Both the position numbers and the translations under genes were made by a program. From assembly GCF_000153805.1 (NCBI RefSeq), contig NZ_DS022298.1, positions 1,430,827-1,494,826 on the forward strand: a stretch of DNA of 64,000 nucleotides. Reading direction: 5' to 3'. This stretch comes from Synechococcus sp. BL107 (GTDB lineage: Bacteria; Cyanobacteriota; Cyanobacteriia; PCC-6307; Cyanobiaceae). Shown piece by piece: positions 45,678 through 55,302 of the stretch (the first letter of the stretch is position 1; every line of letters begins with the position of its first letter). The notes beneath the pieces were generated by a model that was not told the DNA's origin, did no database searches, and saw only the letters and a list, made by a program, of their open reading frames with translations.

Positions 45678-47669
45678 ATGGGTCGGATCGTCGGAATCGA
45701 TCTAGGGACCACCAATTCGGTTGTTGCCGTTTTGGAGGCCGGTCGCCCCCATGTCATTGCCAATGCTGAAGGTGGGCGCACCACGCCATCCGTTGTTGGT
45801 TACAGCAAAGATCAAGAACTTTTAGTTGGTCAACTTGCCAGACGACAGCTGGTCTTGAGCCCACGCAATACCTTTTCCAATCTCAAGCGTTTTGTGGGCC
45901 GCGATTGGGATGAGTTGGACGACAGCAGTCTTTCCGTTCCCTACACCGTTCGGGCCAATGACCGTGGTCAGGTGCGCGTGCCCTGCCCTGTGACCGAGAG
46001 GGAATATGCACCGGAGGAGTTGGTCGCAAGCATCATTCGAAAGTTGGTCGACGATGCCTCGACTTACTTAGGTGAAACCGTTGAAGCCGCAGTGGTGACG
46101 GTTCCGGCTTACTTCAACGATGCGCAACGGCAGGCAACCCGTGATGCCGGTCGGTTGGCTGGTATTTCCGTTGAGCGAATTTTGAATGAACCCACAGCCG
46201 CAGCATTGGCCTACGGCTTTGATCGCAGTGCAGTCCGTCGTGTTCTCGTCTTCGATCTTGGTGGTGGCACCTTCGATGTGTCGTTGCTTCGAATTGCCAA
46301 TGGTGTTTTTGATGTCAAATCAACAAATGGTGATACCCAACTCGGTGGCAACGATTTCGACCAGCGCATCGTTGATTGGCTCGCTGATGCCTTTCAGAAG
46401 GAACACTCCATTGACTTGCGACGCGATCGACAGGCCTTGCAACGGCTCACCGAGGCCGCGGAAAAGGCAAAACAAGAACTCTCTGGCGTCCTAACGACTC
46501 CCATCTCTTTGCCGTTTATCGCGACGGGAACTGAGGGCCCACTCCATATCGAAACCAACCTGGACCGACCCACCTTTGAAGGACTTTGTCCGGACCTCCT
46601 CGACCGTTTGCTGAATCCGGTTCAGGCTGCATTGCGCGATTCCGGTTGGGCACCGGATGACATTGACGATGTGGTGTTGGTGGGGGGTGGCACCCGGATG
46701 CCGATGGTTCAACAACTGGTGCGGACCCTTGTTCCGATTGACCCTTGCCAGTCGGTCAACCCCGATGAAGTGGTGGCCATTGGTGCCGCGGTCCAGGCCG
46801 GGATCCTCACTGGGGAACTGCGAGATCTGCTGCTGAACGATGTGACACCGCTCTCCCTTGGTCTGGAAACAGTGGGAGGTTTGATGAAGGTTTTGATTCC
46901 CCGTAATACCCCCATCCCCGTGCGCCAATCCGATGTGTTCAGCACCTCGGAAGCGAACCAATCGTCCGTTGAAATTCATATCTGGCAAGGTGAACGCCAG
47001 ATGGCATCCGATAACAAGTCGTTAGGACGCTTCCGCCTCTCAGGAATCCCCCCAGCCCCCCGTGGCGTTCCCCAGGTGCAAGTGGCCTTTGATATCGATG
47101 CCAATGGTTTGCTTCAGGTCAGTGCCACGGACCGAACGACGGGCCGAAAACAATCGGTGTCGATTCAGGGTGGTTCGAATCTCAATGAAGAGGAGGTGAC
47201 GGCTCTCCTTGCTGAGGCTGAGGCAAGAGCTGATGAAGATCGCCGCAAACGCAATCAGATTGAGCGGCGCAATCGAGCTCAAACCCTTCTATCCCAAGCT
47301 GAGCGGCGGTTGCGTGATGCGGCGCTTGAACTGGGTCCCTATGGGGCAGAACGTCAGCAGAGATCCGTGGAAATGGCCATCCGTGATGTGCAGGACTGTT
47401 TGGCCGCGGACGACCTTCAAGAGATTGACCTCAGCGTGAGTGGTTTGGAGGAAGCATTATTTGGTTTGAACCGACGCCTCTCGGCTGAGCGTCAATCCGA
47501 TGGAAGTCCTCTTCAGGGCATCCGTAGCACCCTCGGTTCCCTGAAGGATGAATTGTTCTCCGATGATTGGGATGACGACCCTTGGGGTGCCCCCAGTCGT
47601 CCGCCCGACCGGAGCCGCGGGTTGAATCGGCGTGATGCATCCGCTTGGGACGATGACATCTACCGCTAA
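45678..47669 (+). CDS. dnaK: Hsp70 chaperone DnaK with an unusual Asp/Trp-rich tail
   Basis: A 663-residue Hsp70. ATPase signatures are [32 protein letters not shown] and [16 protein letters not shown]; the substrate-binding domain and helical lid follow. The C-terminal end lacks the usual EEVK/EEVD-type tail and instead has two WDDD motifs ([10 protein letters not shown] and SAWDDDIYR) separated by a Pro/Arg linker. Cyanobacteria have several DnaK paralogues; the paralogue number cannot be assigned here. The 3' end overlaps dnaJ by 17 bp. Confidence 0.94.
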   Translation: MGRIVGIDLGTTNSVVAVLEAGRPHVIANAEGGRTTPSVVGYSKDQELLVGQLARRQLVLSPRNTFSNLKRFVGRDWDELDDSSLSVPYTVRANDRGQVRVPCPVTEREYAPEELVASIIRKLVDDASTYLGETVEAAVVTVPAYFNDAQRQATRDAGRLAGISVERILNEPTAAALAYGFDRSAVRRVLVFDLGGGTFDVSLLRIANGVFDVKSTNGDTQLGGNDFDQRIVDWLADAFQKEHSIDLRRDRQALQRLTEAAEKAKQELSGVLTTPISLPFIATGTEGPLHIETNLDRPTFEGLCPDLLDRLLNPVQAALRDSGWAPDDIDDVVLVGGGTRMPMVQQLVRTLVPIDPCQSVNPDEVVAIGAAVQAGILTGELRDLLLNDVTPLSLGLETVGGLMKVLIPRNTPIPVRQSDVFSTSEANQSSVEIHIWQGERQMASDNKSLGRFRLSGIPPAPRGVPQVQVAFDIDANGLLQVSATDRTTGRKQSVSIQGGSNLNEEEVTALLAEAEARADEDRRKRNQIERRNRAQTLLSQAERRLRDAALELGPYGAERQQRSVEMAIRDVQDCLAADDLQEIDLSVSGLEEALFGLNRRLSAERQSDGSPLQGIRSTLGSLKDELFSDDWDDDPWGAPSRPPDRSRGLNRRDASAWDDDIYR

Positions 47670-48582
47670 CCCTGATTATTGGTCCCTGCTTGGGATCCGT
47701 CCCGATAGCGATGCGGCGCAGCTCAAACGAGCTTTCCGTCGGGAAGCGCGACGTTGGCATCCGGATCTCAATGGAAATGATCCAGTAGCCGAAGAGCGGT
47801 TCAAGCTCGTGAATGAGGCGTATGCGGTTCTCAATGACCCACGACGGCGGGATGCGTGGCAGCGGGGCGGAGCTGTTGTAGAAGCCGACGACAATCCATT
47901 CACGACAGGTTTTCCTGATTTTGAGGATTACCTCGATGTGATTTTTGGGAGGCGAGAACGTCGTGAAGACCCTGCTGCTGAATCTGAGCCCGAACCAGAC
48001 GTCATGCCCTGGCAGGCGAGTGATGGTGAAGCGGCTACAGAACGGCCCGTGGCAGCACCCGCACCACCACCGCCCGTCTTGGCCGTGGAAGATCTGGAAT
48101 CTGTTGTGGAGCTCACCCCTGACCAAGCCCTTCTGGGTACCCAGGTGGAACTCACGCTTGGCGATGGAACGCTGATTCAGCTCGATACCCCACCCTTTGC
48201 CGGTGATGGCTGGCGCTTGCGTCTCGAGGGGGTGGCTCCGGGTGGGCGAGATCATTTTTTGCAGCTGCGTGTGATCACCGAAGAGGGGCTGCGAGTGGAT
48301 GGCCTTCGGGTGCACTACAAGTTGGAACTTTTCCCCCCTGATGCGGCCCTCGGCTGTGCCGTTGATGTGCCCACCCTGGATGGCCCTGTCACCTTGCAGG
48401 TTCCTCCTGGTTCCTCGAGTGGTCGGCTTTTACGTCTGCGGGGACGGGGCCTATCCATGGATGAGCAACTGGGGGACCAGTTGGTTGAAGTGGTGGTGGT
48501 GATCCCGTCGGACTTGGGAGAAGATGAACGGGCGCTCTATCGGCGCTTGCAGGAGCTAGCGGTCGAATCTGAGATCCAGTGA
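47653..48582 (+). CDS. dnaJ: DnaJ-type co-chaperone lacking the zinc finger
   Basis: A 309-residue protein with an N-terminal J domain (DYWSLLGIRPDSDAAQLKRA, with the HPD box in RRWHPDLNGND), an acidic/Pro linker, and a DnaJ C-terminal peptide-binding domain (VELTPDQALLGTQVEL onward). The Cys-rich zinc finger is absent, as in type II (CbpA-like) DnaJ. Overlap with dnaK by 17 bp suggests coupled translation and a dedicated DnaK-DnaJ pair. Confidence 0.92.
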   Translation: MTSTANPDYWSLLGIRPDSDAAQLKRAFRREARRWHPDLNGNDPVAEERFKLVNEAYAVLNDPRRRDAWQRGGAVVEADDNPFTTGFPDFEDYLDVIFGRRERREDPAAESEPEPDVMPWQASDGEAATERPVAAPAPPPPVLAVEDLESVVELTPDQALLGTQVELTLGDGTLIQLDTPPFAGDGWRLRLEGVAPGGRDHFLQLRVITEEGLRVDGLRVHYKLELFPPDAALGCAVDVPTLDGPVTLQVPPGSSSGRLLRLRGRGLSMDEQLGDQLVEVVVVIPSDLGEDERALYRRLQELAVESEIQ

Positions 48583-48661
48583 TGTAATCCCCACCTCCGC
48601 GGCTGCGTAGTTGAGTTGTTCGGTGAGAGACTCCGCTCAAGTTCGGATTGACGGTTCCGGG

Positions 48662-49084
48662 ATGCGCGTTCACGTGATGTTGTTTGACGCTGGCACGGAC
48701 AGCGAGGGCATTCATTCGCTTGAGATCGCTGGACGCACCGTGGTTCTGTTGTTTGAGAATCCGGAAGATGCCGAACGCTATGCAGGCTTGCTGGAAGCCC
48801 AAGACTTTCCTGTTCCAACCGTCGAGGCCTTGGATCGTGAGGACGTTGAATTGTTTTGCAGAGATGCCGGTTATGAGGCACGTCTGATTGAGGCGGGTTT
48901 TGTGCCTGGCACGGATGAGGAGCGTTTGTTCATGGCCCCGCCTGAATCCAACCGTGATGTCAGCCAATGGAAGGATGATGAATCTGTGGTGGCTGAGACG
49001 TCGTCTGATTCCGATGCCTCGCTCGACGCGGCACCAAACCCAGAATTGGATGCACTGAGACAACGTCTCGAAGGACTTCTCTAA
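48662..49084 (+). CDS. DUF3110 family protein
   Basis: A 140-residue protein. The N-terminal domain (RVHVMLFDAGTDSEGIHSLE, VVLLFENPEDAERYAGLLEA, EDVELFCRDAGYEARLIEAG) is the DUF3110 pattern known from cyanobacteria and plants. The C-terminus is acidic and low in complexity (ETSSDSDASLDAAPNPE), ending in an amphipathic helix. No catalytic residue is recognised. ATG 48662 begins the domain. murQ starts 4 bp after its stop. Confidence 0.82.
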   Translation: MRVHVMLFDAGTDSEGIHSLEIAGRTVVLLFENPEDAERYAGLLEAQDFPVPTVEALDREDVELFCRDAGYEARLIEAGFVPGTDEERLFMAPPESNRDVSQWKDDESVVAETSSDSDASLDAAPNPELDALRQRLEGLL

Positions 49085-49088
49085 CGCG

Positions 49089-50039
49089 ATGGCTGGCTTT
49101 GATCCCTCACTTCAGCCCTCTGATGACCGCGGTCATCTCCTGACGGAGCAAAGCAATCCCCGTAGTCGCCGATTGGATCAATTGGCGACTACGGATCTTG
49201 TGAATTTGTTCGTGGATGAAGATCGTCGTCCCCAAGAAGCGGTGGCAGGGGCTTCAGAGGCATTAGCCGCCGCCGTGGATGCCATTGCAGCGCGCCTTTT
49301 TGATGGTGGTCGGTTGTTTTATCTGGGGGCTGGAACCTCTGGCCGGCTTGGTGTCTTGGATGCCGCTGAATGCCCTCCAACCTTTTGTAGTGATCCCAAG
49401 CTTGTTCAAGGGGTGTTGGCTGGAGGAACCCCGGCCCTATTGCGTAGTTCAGAAGGTCTTGAGGATCTTGAGCAGGCCGGTCGTGAAGATCTGGAGCGGC
49501 ATGGATTCCAGCAGGGGGATTGTTTGGTGGGCATCGCAGCTGGTGGTACGACCCCCTATGTGCGGGGTGGTTTGTCCTACGCCCGTTCAATCGGTGCCCT
49601 CGCGATTGGGATGGCCTGTGTTCCCAAGGATCAAGCCCCGTTGCCCTGCGATATCGATATCCGTCTGCTGACGGGTCCGGAATTGTTAACGGGTTCGACG
49701 CGACTCAAAGCCGGCACCGCCACAAAAATGGCCCTCAATATTTTGTCGACCACGGTGATGGTCCGTCTTGGCAAGGTTTATGGCAATCGCATGGTGGATG
49801 TGGCAGCCAGCAACAGCAAGTTGGTCGATCGTTCCCTGCGCATCCTCCGTGATCTCATCGGCGTCGAGCGTGAGGAGGGTTTGGCCCTGTTGGGATTGTC
49901 GGATGGTTCCGTCAAACTTGCACTTCTGATGAAGGCTGGAAAACTTTCAAAAGACCAGGCAGAAGGTGTTTTAGAGCGGAACGACCAACAATTGCGGCAG
50001 GCGCTGGAGAGTTGCGGTGCAACATTGACTCAACTTTGA
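49089..50039 (+). CDS. murQ: N-acetylmuramic acid 6-phosphate etherase
   Basis: MurQ cleaves the lactyl ether of MurNAc 6-phosphate during peptidoglycan recycling. The 316-residue SIS-domain protein has LFYLGAGTSGRLGVLDAAEC, GIAAGGTTPYVRGGLSYA and TGPELLTGSTRLKAGTATK, all typical. Its 3' end overlaps that of the convergent mtnP gene by 10 bp. No anhMurNAc kinase gene is nearby. Confidence 0.95.
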   Translation: MAGFDPSLQPSDDRGHLLTEQSNPRSRRLDQLATTDLVNLFVDEDRRPQEAVAGASEALAAAVDAIAARLFDGGRLFYLGAGTSGRLGVLDAAECPPTFCSDPKLVQGVLAGGTPALLRSSEGLEDLEQAGREDLERHGFQQGDCLVGIAAGGTTPYVRGGLSYARSIGALAIGMACVPKDQAPLPCDIDIRLLTGPELLTGSTRLKAGTATKMALNILSTTVMVRLGKVYGNRMVDVAASNSKLVDRSLRILRDLIGVEREEGLALLGLSDGSVKLALLMKAGKLSKDQAEGVLERNDQQLRQALESCGATLTQL

Positions 50040-50941
50040 GACCATTCTCCCCAATAGGGGGCAGTGAAGAGATCGAGCTTTTGACGCGTCTGAGGGGGCA
50101 CAACCTCCTTAGGAGTTACGACTGCATTCGCTAAGGCCGTATGGGCGGATGATGCTGGTCGTGCAGCGCCGATCCGATGTATGAGCGTTCGAAGGATCGG
50201 TTCGGTGGCCATGGCATTGGCCCTCAGATTCCCCATCACCATCTCAACAGTCACGGCGTCGTGGTCCTGATGCCAGCAATCAAAGTCGGTCACCATGCTC
50301 AGTGAGGTGTATGCCAATTCGGCTTCTCGAGCCAACCTCGCTTCGGTGTGATTGGTCATGCCGATCACGGAACACCCCCAACTCCGGTAAAGCTCGCTCT
50401 CTGCTCGGGTGGAAAACGCTGGCCCTTCCATGCACAAATACGTTCCACCTCGATGCAATGTTTGCCCATTGGGCAAGGACGACTCGGCCGCATCCGATAA
50501 CAGCTGGCTGAGTTGCGAACAAAAAGGATCGGCCAGGCTCACGTGGGCCACACATCCTTCCCCGAAAAACGTCGCTGGACGCTGCTGAGTGCGGTCAATG
50601 AACTGATCGGGCACCACCATGTCCCTCGGTCGTATTGAGGCTTGTAAGGAGCCAACAGCGGAGACGGACACCAACCAACGCACACCCAGGGAACGCATCG
50701 CCCAAAGATTGGCTCTGTAGGGAACCTCGCGGGGCAGGAATTGATGATGGCGTCCGTGACGTGCCAGAAAAACGGTTTCGACGCCCTCCAAACGACCAAC
50801 GCGCAGTTGATCGGATGGAAGGCCAAACGGCGTTTGTACCTCTATCTCCTGTTCATCCTCAAGACCGGCGATCGCATACAAACCACTGCCCCCGATCACT
50901 CCTACGCGTGCATTGGACAGATCTGGACTCTGGTGTTCCAT
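50030..50941 (-). CDS. mtnP: S-methyl-5'-thioadenosine phosphorylase
   Basis: Cleaves methylthioadenosine to adenine and methylthioribose 1-phosphate, clearing a by-product of polyamine and methionine metabolism. The 303-residue trimer-type purine phosphorylase has [58 protein letters not shown] and the [10 protein letters not shown] box. ATG 50941 is the natural start; longer frames run into the divergent cyclophilin gene. Confidence 0.94.
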   Translation of the reverse strand: MEHQSPDLSNARVGVIGGSGLYAIAGLEDEQEIEVQTPFGLPSDQLRVGRLEGVETVFLARHGRHHQFLPREVPYRANLWAMRSLGVRWLVSVSAVGSLQASIRPRDMVVPDQFIDRTQQRPATFFGEGCVAHVSLADPFCSQLSQLLSDAAESSLPNGQTLHRGGTYLCMEGPAFSTRAESELYRSWGCSVIGMTNHTEARLAREAELAYTSLSMVTDFDCWHQDHDAVTVEMVMGNLRANAMATEPILRTLIHRIGAARPASSAHTALANAVVTPKEVVPPQTRQKLDLFTAPYWGEWSQS

Positions 50942-51003
50942 CGCAATCCTTTCGACGCCGTCATCTTGCCGTGTTTCTAAACTGCAGCTTTGCTCGCGCC
51001 ACC

Positions 51004-51447
51004 ATGACCAAGGCCCTGATGGATACCGAAGCAGGCCCAATCGAGCTCGAGCTGTTCGACACTGATGCGCCTAATACCGTCGCTAACTTCGTCAAATTGG
51101 TGAAGGATGGGTTCTACGACGGTCTCGCTTTCCACCGTGTGATCCCTGGTTTTATGGCCCAGGGTGGCTGCCCCAATAGCCGTGAAGGGGCCAAGGGAAT
51201 GGCGGGCACCGGCGGCCCTGGGTACCAGATCGACTGTGAGATCAATTCCAAGAAGCACCAGGCTGGGACTCTTGCCATGGCCCACGCCGGTCGCAACACC
51301 GGGGGCTCACAGTTCTACATTTGTTACGAGGGACAGCCACACCTTGATGGAGTCCACACGGTGTTCGGTCTCACCGGAAATATGGACGTCGTGCTGAAGC
51401 TGAACAACGGTTCACGCATCAACAAAGTCACCATTCAAGAGAGCTAA
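51004..51447 (+). CDS. Cyclophilin-type peptidyl-prolyl isomerase
   Basis: A 147-residue cytoplasmic cyclophilin, no signal peptide. [19 protein letters not shown] and [19 protein letters not shown] carry the active site Arg and Phe. It catalyses proline isomerisation in folding proteins. It is divergent from mtnP (62 bp between starts) and convergent with ribBA (17 bp between stops). Confidence 0.95.
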   Translation: MTKALMDTEAGPIELELFDTDAPNTVANFVKLVKDGFYDGLAFHRVIPGFMAQGGCPNSREGAKGMAGTGGPGYQIDCEINSKKHQAGTLAMAHAGRNTGGSQFYICYEGQPHLDGVHTVFGLTGNMDVVLKLNNGSRINKVTIQES

Positions 51448-51464
51448 TCGCCTGCGCGCTGGCG

Positions 51465-53102
51465 TCATTGTGCTGAATGGCGCCAAAACAACAGAACCGG
51501 GCTGGTCTTGATTAGGCCAGCCCCCTGATCCGAACCCAAGTCTGTGAACTCTCGATCGAGACGTTCCAATGTTTGAGGTGGATGGAGTGCCATCCGTTCG
51601 CTTGGAACGCGCATCAGGCCTAAGGCTTCTGTGCCTGAAATCTTGGCCAACGCTTGGATTAACCGGTACGGATCACGATCACCAGGATTGATCTTCCAAA
51701 CGAATTGCGGTCTGTCCCAAAGGGCGAGCAGCCTTGGTTCATGGAGTGCGTCCATTTGAAAGCCATGCTCATGCGCCACTGATTCCACCTGTCGACGCAC
51801 ATGTGGCCAAGTGTCTGGTTGCCCGCGAACCGCCATGGCCAACACAGTGCACGGCGTGTCCGCCTCAAATAAGTGGCCAAGTTTGTCTCGCTTCACAGCG
51901 AGATAATCGGCATTGTGGTCTCCTGCGTCCATCACGAGGGGAACGCGTTCTTCCACCTGAAGGCCGTATCCACCCAATCCGGCAATTTTGCGTGGATTGT
52001 TGGTGAGTAGCCGCAGCCTGTGGATCCCAAGGTCGGACAAGATTTGTGCTCCAACCCCGTAATTGCGTAGGTCGGCTGGAAAGCCCAATCGTTCATTCGC
52101 TTCAACGGTGTCAAGTCCACCGTCCTGAAGGCTGTAGGCCCTCAATTTGTTGATCAAGCCAATGCCACGACCTTCCTGTCGCAGGTACACCACGACCCCC
52201 TGTCCTTCGGCTTCGATTTGGCGAAGCGCCGCCTCCAGTTGGGGGCGGCAGTCGCAGCGCAGTGATCCGAAGGCATCTCCGGTGAGGCATTCCGAGTGCA
52301 TCCGCACCAAAACCGGTTCCCGCAAAGACGCTGGGTCTCCTTTCACCAGGGCAACGTGCTCTGATCCATCGAGATCATTTTTGTAGCCGATCGCTTGAAA
52401 TGCGCCGAACTGACTTGGCAGTTCGGCGTGCGCCATCCGCTTGACGAAACGCTCGTTCTCAAGCCTGTAGCGAATCAGATCGGCAATGCTGATGAGTTTT
52501 AAGCCCCATTGGTCGGCGTAGGCCCTGAGCTCTGGCAAGCGAGCCATGGAGCCGTCGGTGTTCTGAATCTCACAAATGACACCAGCTGGGCTAAGGCCAG
52601 CCAACAGGGATAAATCAACAGCCGACTCCGTATGGCCAGCGCGCTTTAAGACGCCCCCAGAGCGTGCACGGAGGGGGAAGATATGGCCTGGACGGCGGAG
52701 ATCCGCAGGCCTTGTTGAAGGGTTGAGGGCAACTTGAATGGTCCGAGCCCGGTCATCCGCTGAAATGCCTGTGGTGACGCCATGTTCAATGCCAGCGTCA
52801 ATGCTGACGGTGAAGGCTGTCTGATTGGCATCTGTGTTGCGATCCACCATGAGCGGGAGATCCAGTTCATCAAGGCGGTCTCCCTCCATGGCGAGACAGA
52901 TCAACCCTCTGGCTTCCGTTGCCATGAAATTGATCGCCTCTGGGGTGGCGAACTGCGCCGCACAAATGAGGTCCCCTTCATTTTCACGTTGTTCGTCGTC
53001 CACGACGACCACGCAGGCTCCATTGCGAATGGCCACGAGTGCATCCGCAATGCTGTCGAATTGAATCGGGTCGTTGGAAGAAGCAGGGGAGCTGGGGTTC
53101 AG
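51465..53102 (-). CDS. ribBA: Bifunctional DHBP synthase and GTP cyclohydrolase II, unusual start
   Basis: RibBA supplies both precursors of riboflavin. The DHBP synthase half has [16 protein letters not shown]; the GTP cyclohydrolase II half has zinc ligands in [20 protein letters not shown]. The first GTG in frame is 53036, but codons before it spell [17 protein letters not shown], the N-terminal helix of RibB. No ATG, GTG or TTG lies between it and the in-frame stop at 53157-53159. The best start is CTG 53102 (545 residues), or ATT. A C-terminal extension after the RibA domain is present. It is divergent from argC. Confidence 0.88.
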   Translation of the reverse strand: MNPSSPASSNDPIQFDSIADALVAIRNGACVVVVDDEQRENEGDLICAAQFATPEAINFMATEARGLICLAMEGDRLDELDLPLMVDRNTDANQTAFTVSIDAGIEHGVTTGISADDRARTIQVALNPSTRPADLRRPGHIFPLRARSGGVLKRAGHTESAVDLSLLAGLSPAGVICEIQNTDGSMARLPELRAYADQWGLKLISIADLIRYRLENERFVKRMAHAELPSQFGAFQAIGYKNDLDGSEHVALVKGDPASLREPVLVRMHSECLTGDAFGSLRCDCRPQLEAALRQIEAEGQGVVVYLRQEGRGIGLINKLRAYSLQDGGLDTVEANERLGFPADLRNYGVGAQILSDLGIHRLRLLTNNPRKIAGLGGYGLQVEERVPLVMDAGDHNADYLAVKRDKLGHLFEADTPCTVLAMAVRGQPDTWPHVRRQVESVAHEHGFQMDALHEPRLLALWDRPQFVWKINPGDRDPYRLIQALAKISGTEALGLMRVPSERMALHPPQTLERLDREFTDLGSDQGAGLIKTSPVLLFWRHSAQ

Positions 53103-53159
53103 GAGCCTGGAAGATCGGAATAAGCCCCCATTATCGATCTCTGTACGATCGATCGTTCA

Positions 53160-54278
53160 GTGAGCTCCCCGATGCCAAGCAGCACACCGTCAACGATGGT
53201 TGAAATGGCGGCGACGTCTGGGGGGCGTGTGGCCGTCATCGGCGCCTCTGGGTATGGCGGCCTTCAGACCATCCGCCTACTGCAAGGACACCCGTCTCTT
53301 TCCGTGACGTTCCTGGGAGGAGAACGAAGTGCAGGCCGGCGTTGGAGTTCGATCTGCCCCTTTTTGCCACTGCCGGATGATCCCCTCGTTGAATCCGTCG
53401 ATCCAGCTCGAATCGCGGAGGTGGCGGATTATGCCGTTCTGAGCCTTCCTAACTGCCTTGCCTGTCAGCTGGCACCGCAATTACTTGATCGCGGCGTTCG
53501 GGTTGTCGACCTATCCGCAGATTTTCGATATCGCTCCTTAGATCAGTGGCTCGAGGTGTACGCCCAAGAAGCCAGCAACATCAATCGGACCGATGCCGAA
53601 CTTTGTCGTGAAGCTGTTTACGGGCTCCCGGAATGGAACGGACCCGCCATCGCTGAGGCAAAACTTGTGGCCGCACCTGGCTGCTTCCCAACTGCGAGTC
53701 TGTTGCCGCTTCTTCCTTTCCTCAAACAAGGATTAATCGATACCGATCGAATCATCATTGATGCCAAAACCGGAACCTCTGGTGGTGGCAGGGTTCCCAA
53801 AGAAGCCATGTTGTTGGCGGAGGCCTCCGAGTCGATTGCTCCCTACGGCGTGATTGGTCATCGCCACACGTCCGAGATCGAGCAAATGGCCCAAGACGTG
53901 GCCGGCCAAACCATCCAGCTTCAATTCACCCCGCATCTGGTGCCGATGGTTCGTGGTCTTCTTTCAACGGTGTATGCCCGCTTAAGGGATCCAGGCTTAA
54001 CAGCGGAAGACTGCACAACGGTGATCAACGCGGTGTATCGCCACCATCCCTGTGTCACCGTCCTGCCTGTTGGTACCTACCCCGCAACAAAATGGGCGCG
54101 ACACACGAACCGAGCGCTCCTTTCCGTCCAAGTGGACAATCGGACGGGGCAATTGGTGTTGATGAGCGCGATCGATAATTTGATTAAAGGACAGGCGGGC
54201 CAAGGCGTGCAGTGTCTCAATCTGATGGCGGGTTTGGCGCCGGAGACCGGTTTGCCCTTGCAACCCATCTACCCCTGA
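53160..54278 (+). CDS. argC: N-acetyl-gamma-glutamyl-phosphate reductase
   Basis: ArgC reduces N-acetylglutamyl phosphate to the semialdehyde in arginine synthesis, with NADPH. Cofactor loop is VAVIGASGYGGLQTIRLL, the catalytic Cys is in AAPGCFPTASLLPLLPF, and HRHTSEIEQ follows. 372 residues from the GTG at 53160; the ATG at 53172 or 53196 could be used instead. Its 3' end overlaps purN by 10 bp (convergent). Confidence 0.95.
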   Translation: MSSPMPSSTPSTMVEMAATSGGRVAVIGASGYGGLQTIRLLQGHPSLSVTFLGGERSAGRRWSSICPFLPLPDDPLVESVDPARIAEVADYAVLSLPNCLACQLAPQLLDRGVRVVDLSADFRYRSLDQWLEVYAQEASNINRTDAELCREAVYGLPEWNGPAIAEAKLVAAPGCFPTASLLPLLPFLKQGLIDTDRIIIDAKTGTSGGGRVPKEAMLLAEASESIAPYGVIGHRHTSEIEQMAQDVAGQTIQLQFTPHLVPMVRGLLSTVYARLRDPGLTAEDCTTVINAVYRHHPCVTVLPVGTYPATKWARHTNRALLSVQVDNRTGQLVLMSAIDNLIKGQAGQGVQCLNLMAGLAPETGLPLQPIYP

Positions 54279-54853
54279 CGCCAGCGGTGAGCGTTTTGCT
54301 GCAGCGTTGCTGGCAGCAAAACGTGTTCTTGCTTTTGCACGCGTCCTGAAAGCGAGGCGTGGGTATCGGCTGCGAGCACTGGAACCGCGGCTTGAGCAAG
54401 GATCGGTCCGGCATCAAGGTCGGCGGTGACGATGTGCACCGTGCAGCCACTGATCGACACCCCTGCTTGAAGGGCTTGTCCCACAGCATCGAGTCCACGG
54501 AAACTAGGCAGGAGTGACGGATGGATGTTCACCAGTCGTTCCGGAAAGGCATCCACCAATACATCGGTCACGATCCGCATCCATCCGGCCATCACCACAA
54601 CGTCCACTTGCTGAGCTTGAAAGAGGGAAACCAGCTCACGATCGAGGGCTTCTCGATCCGTGTAGCCACGATGGTCAACCACTTCGACAGGAATGCCAAA
54701 GCGATCAGCCCGCTGGTGGGCGCCGCAGTTTTTGTTGTTAACCACCAAAAGTGGAATGTCTGCCCCAAGGCGTCCGGCCTGAATGGCCTGGACGATCGCT
54801 TCAAAATTGCTTCCATTACCGGAGGCCATCACTCCGATCCTTAACGGGGTCAT
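54269..54853 (-). CDS. purN: Phosphoribosylglycinamide formyltransferase
   Basis: PurN formylates GAR using 10-formyltetrahydrofolate in purine synthesis. IGVMASGNGSNFEAIVQA, VVVMAGWMRIVTDVLVDAF and the catalytic VNIHPSLLPSFRG are intact, as is the Asp in TADLDAGPILAQ. I chose ATG 54853 (194 residues) because the longer frame to 54979 is out of family and covers the divergent DUF1257-like gene. Confidence 0.94.
   Translation of the reverse strand: MTPLRIGVMASGNGSNFEAIVQAIQAGRLGADIPLLVVNNKNCGAHQRADRFGIPVEVVDHRGYTDREALDRELVSLFQAQQVDVVVMAGWMRIVTDVLVDAFPERLVNIHPSLLPSFRGLDAVGQALQAGVSISGCTVHIVTADLDAGPILAQAAVPVLAADTHASLSGRVQKQEHVLLPATLQQNAHRWRQG
54292..54323 (+). terminator. Inverted repeat inside purN, candidate argC terminator
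   Basis: CGTTTTGCTGC (54292-54302) and GCAGCAAAACG (54313-54323) form a perfect 11-bp stem with a 10-base loop, 14 bp past the argC stop. On the plus strand the flank TGTTCTTGCTTTTGC is T-rich but broken. The element sits within the last codons of purN, so it must also fit coding constraint. Confidence 0.5.
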
Positions 54854-54944
54854 CAGGGAAGGAACACCGTCTGAATACGGATGTAAAAGGGCCTGGTCAG
54901 CCGGATTTTGCTGGCTAGGGTCGGTCAAAGCAGGTGATTGGTCA

Positions 54945-55301
54945 ATGTCCCATCTCTCCATCCTGCCCACCGTGTACACGCGGCTCGATTATTTGGCTCG
55001 TGCCTTGACCCAAGAGGGCTTCAAGGTTCAGTTCGGTGGGTACCTTGATGATGTCGGTTCAGTCCCAGTGCCCGCAGACCTTGTGGCCTCTTGCGGTGAC
55101 TGTCGTCCGCTGGGCTGGTCTCGTCAGGCTGATGGATGTATCTGTCTCTGTGGCGACCTTCAACGCATCAGTTCTCACCCTGGACTGGAAGCTCGACTTC
55201 AGCGGGTGGCGCGTCGCTATGCGCTGCTGTTTGCCATCGATCAGATCAATATCGAGAGTGATCGCTTAACAACAGCCTCCATGTCTCTTCTGCAGGACTG
55301 A
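54945..55301 (+). CDS. DUF1257 (Ycf35-like) protein, tentative
   Basis: A 118-residue soluble protein beginning SHLSILPTVYTRLDYLARAL, which resembles the start of DUF1257/Ycf35 (MSHFS...). Two Cys pairs (ASCGDCRPLG and GCICLCGD) are visible and could bind metal. The family is found in cyanobacteria and red plastids, function unknown. Assignment rests on the N-terminus. The start is an ATG at 54945; the M61 peptidase gene starts 1 bp after its stop. Confidence 0.6.
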   Translation: MSHLSILPTVYTRLDYLARALTQEGFKVQFGGYLDDVGSVPVPADLVASCGDCRPLGWSRQADGCICLCGDLQRISSHPGLEARLQRVARRYALLFAIDQINIESDRLTTASMSLLQD

Positions 55302-55302
55302 T

